Both the position numbers and the translations under genes were made by a program. Under the pieces are notes generated by a model. That model made no database searches. It saw only the letters and a list, made by a program, of their open reading frames with translations, and had not been told where the DNA came from. This document shows, piece after piece, positions 62,109-64,000 of a stretch of DNA of 64,000 nucleotides (the first letter of the stretch is position 1; every line of letters begins with the position of its first letter). The DNA is from Paraburkholderia sp. BL10I2N1 (GTDB lineage: Bacteria; Pseudomonadota; Gammaproteobacteria; Burkholderiales; Burkholderiaceae), in NCBI RefSeq assembly GCF_004361815.1, contig NZ_SNWA01000001.1:4340001-4404000 (forward strand), read 5' to 3'.

Positions 62109-64000
62109 TTCGCCGGCGTCTTCTGGTTCTGATACTGATAGGCAACGTAGCGGTACGCGCCATACTTCGACCGATAGCCGAACGCGCGCGCATTCACGCC
62201 GTTGAAAATCGCGCCTTTGAGCGGCGCGTCCGCGCGTTGCAGTTGCCGCGCGCTTTCGGTGAGCTCGCCGATCGTCGTCTTCTGAAAACGCGCAACAAGG
62301 AACACCGTGCCGGCGATGGATGCCATCACCGGCGCATCGGAGACCGCCAGCACCGGCGGTGTATCGATGACCACCAGGTCATAGCGCTCGCTGACCGATT
62401 CCATCAGGCGGCTCATCCTCTCGCTGAGCAAAAGTTCCGACGCGTTGGGCGGAATGCTGCCCGCCGTCATCAGATCGAGTCCCGGCGACACCTCCCGCTG
62501 AATCGCGGCCTCGTCCGCCACCTCGCCCACGAGCACGTTCGACAGGCCCTGCCCGCGTGCGCGTCCGAAGTACTGATGCAGGTGGCCGCGCCGCATGTCC
62601 GCATCGACGAGCAGCACGCGTTTGTTGCCGCCGCACAGCACGGCCGCGAGATTGGCGGACACGAACGACTTGCCGACGCCCGGCGCGGGGCCGGTCAGCA
62701 GCAGGCGATTGTTCGGCGCCTCGAGCATCGCGAAGCTCAGCGCGGTACGCAAGCTGCGCAGGCTTTCGATCGACGGGTCGGCCGGATTCGATTCCGCGAG
62801 CAGGTATCTGCCCTGCCTATCCGATTGCATGCCCGTGTTCAGCGACTTCTGCACCTGCGAAAGCGGAATCGTGCCGTACACGTTGAGGCCCGCGTAGCTC
62901 TCGATGTCTTGCGCGTCCGACACGCCGCCGTACAGCATTTCCCGTGCGAACGCGGCGCCAATGCCGAGCATGAGGCCGGCGATCGCCGCAAGCCCGATCA
63001 CGAGCGGCTTTTTCGGCCATACCGGCTCTTCCGGCACGCGCGCGTCGTCCACGTGGCGAACGTTGCCGACCTTGCCCGCCGCGACCAGCTTCAACTGCTG
63101 GATGTTGTTCAGCGTGCCGACATAGATGTCCTGATCGACCTGCACGTCGCGCATCAGCGACACCAGATCCTGCTCGAGGTTCGGCAGGCGCTTCATGCGG
63201 CGGTTCACGTCGCCGAGCCTGGTCTTCATCGCGCCGATCTGCTGATTGAGCGCGATGATCTCGGGATGACCCGCCGCATAGCGCGTCGCGAGATCGTCAA
63301 GCTTCTGCTGCAGGTCGAGCAGGTTGCTTTGCGTCGCGACGCTTTCCTGAAGGAAGGTTTGCGCTTCGAGGCTCACGTCGAACGTGCCGCGCTGGTTGCG
63401 CATCGCCTTGTAGCGCTCTTCCGCAACATCCAGATCGTGCTTGAGATGCGGCAGCAAGCCCTCGAGGAATTGCGACGACTTCTCCGCCTGGGCTGCCTTG
63501 CGCCTGACGTTCTGCGCGACGTACTCCCCGCCGATCTGGTTCAGGATCGCCGAGATCTGCTGCGGATCGCGGCCACGCAGCGCGCCGGTAATGATGTCGC
63601 TTTGCTTGCCCTTCTGCTGCATGTTGAGATCGCGTTGCAGATCGGTCAGCGTCTTGAGCTTCGACTCGCGCGTCAGGATGAATGCGGCGCCTGGCTTCGC
63701 GTGCACGGCTGCCACGAGAAGGCGAAGATGGCCTACGCTCTGCTCGATGTCGACCGGCTTGCCGATCACGCCTTCGATCGGCGCGTCGAGATTGGACTGC
63801 TGAAGGCGAAAGCGCTGGTTCTCGAGTAGCGTCAGCCTGAAGCGTTCGCCTTCGAGTTCCTTCGGCACGTCGAATTCACGCATGTCGATCGATTCGGTGC
63901 CCCAGCAGAAACCGCCCCAGCCGAGAAGACCAGGATTCGACAGCGACTTCGCGCTGTCGGCGATGCGCCAGCCGATCAGCGGAAAATAGCGCGGCCGTGC
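62105..64000 (-). CDS. Wzc-type bacterial tyrosine kinase / chain-length regulator (5' end outside window)
   Basis: The frame is open to the window edge; the 39 codons before the first internal ATG (63883) are in frame and read as normal Wzc sequence (GWGGFCWGTESID), so the true start lies beyond 64000. Seen: the Wzz-like periplasmic region with coiled coil (LEGLLPHLKHDLDVAEERYKAM), a second membrane helix (PLVIGLAAIAGLMLGIGAAFA), and the kinase: Walker A GPAPGVGKS, Walker A' VLLVDADMRRG, Walker B LVVIDTPPV, and a C-terminal Tyr cluster (YRSKYGAYRYVAYQYQ). It sets polymer length through autophosphorylation. First gene of the EPS operon within view. Confidence 0.93.
   Translation of the reverse strand, partial: ARPRYFPLIGWRIADSAKSLSNPGLLGWGGFCWGTESIDMREFDVPKELEGERFRLTLLENQRFRLQQSNLDAPIEGVIGKPVDIEQSVGHLRLLVAAVHAKPGAAFILTRESKLKTLTDLQRDLNMQQKGKQSDIITGALRGRDPQQISAILNQIGGEYVAQNVRRKAAQAEKSSQFLEGLLPHLKHDLDVAEERYKAMRNQRGTFDVSLEAQTFLQESVATQSNLLDLQQKLDDLATRYAAGHPEIIALNQQIGAMKTRLGDVNRRMKRLPNLEQDLVSLMRDVQVDQDIYVGTLNNIQQLKLVAAGKVGNVRHVDDARVPEEPVWPKKPLVIGLAAIAGLMLGIGAAFAREMLYGGVSDAQDIESYAGLNVYGTIPLSQVQKSLNTGMQSDRQGRYLLAESNPADPSIESLRSLRTALSFAMLEAPNNRLLLTGPAPGVGKSFVSANLAAVLCGGNKRVLLVDADMRRGHLHQYFGRARGQGLSNVLVGEVADEAAIQREVSPGLDLMTAGSIPPNASELLLSERMSRLMESVSERYDLVVIDTPPVLAVSDAPVMASIAGTVFLVARFQKTTIGELTESARQLQRADAPLKGAIFNGVNARAFGYRSKYGAYRYVAYQYQNQKTPAK

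Overview
The window reads as chromosomal DNA of a high-GC beta-proteobacterium of the Burkholderia/Paraburkholderia/Caballeronia type. The basis is GC-rich codon use throughout, a complete hut operon of the formylglutamate branch, typical LysR/AraC/GntR regulators, and a Wzy-type exopolysaccharide operon with a BacM/Wzc-type tyrosine kinase. Species cannot be named from the sequence alone. No rRNA, tRNA, IS element, prophage or CRISPR array was seen.

Layout. (1) 1-6.6 kb: an AraC regulator coupled to a transglutaminase-like exported protein, a small soluble protein, a class Ic aminotransferase divergent from a LysR regulator, and an HTH-like hypothetical. (2) 7-15.4 kb: histidine utilisation operon hutH-C-U-D-I-F-G on the minus strand, with three HutC-type operator copies upstream of hutH. 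(3) 15.4-24.4 kb: housekeeping and accessory genes: LysR/SDR pair, ArsR/AHSA1 pair, NCS2 purine permease, a PRC-barrel lipoprotein with a 14-proline run followed by an MFS transporter, and an ArgP/LysG-LysE export pair. (4) 24.4-39.6 kb: a complete pelABCDEFG operon on the minus strand for the cationic exopolysaccharide Pel, extended at its 3' end by two extra secreted glycosidase-like genes. (5) 40.6-54 kb: a minus-strand operon that joins an ABC ATPase, an FtsX-type permease, a LolA-like periplasmic protein and an outer-membrane barrel protein to an iterative-type reducing PKS, an alpha-oxoamine synthase and an MECR-like enoyl reductase. (6) 54.7-64 kb: a second polysaccharide operon (Wzc, Wzy-like, two glycosyltransferase genes one of which is fused to a pyruvyltransferase-like domain, Wzx, GH71), cut by the right window edge.

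How the genes work together. Regions 4, 5 and 6 all lie on the minus strand and all concern surface polymers or lipids. They are separated by two AT-richer spacers (about 1.1 kb and 0.7 kb) that should hold the promoters of the pel and PKS operons. The Pel operon carries a PelD with an intact c-di-GMP I-site (RSLD), so its output is expected to be c-di-GMP dependent. Its PelA has a shortened glycosidase domain lacking segments that a downstream stand-alone paralogue keeps, which suggests the hydrolase role has moved to a separate protein. The PKS operon is the best candidate for an undescribed system: its gene content predicts a long-chain acyl group made on a single PKS module, fully reduced with help from a separate enoyl reductase because the built-in ER domain looks dead, released by decarboxylative condensation to an amino-ketone (sphingoid-like) lipid, and moved outward by a Lol/MacB-like export line encoded in the same operon. 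The PKS-synthase pair recalls rkpA/rkpG of rhizobial K-antigen loci and wcbR/wcbT of the B. pseudomallei capsule (family knowledge from memory), but the dedicated export genes and the lack of capsule genes set this locus apart.
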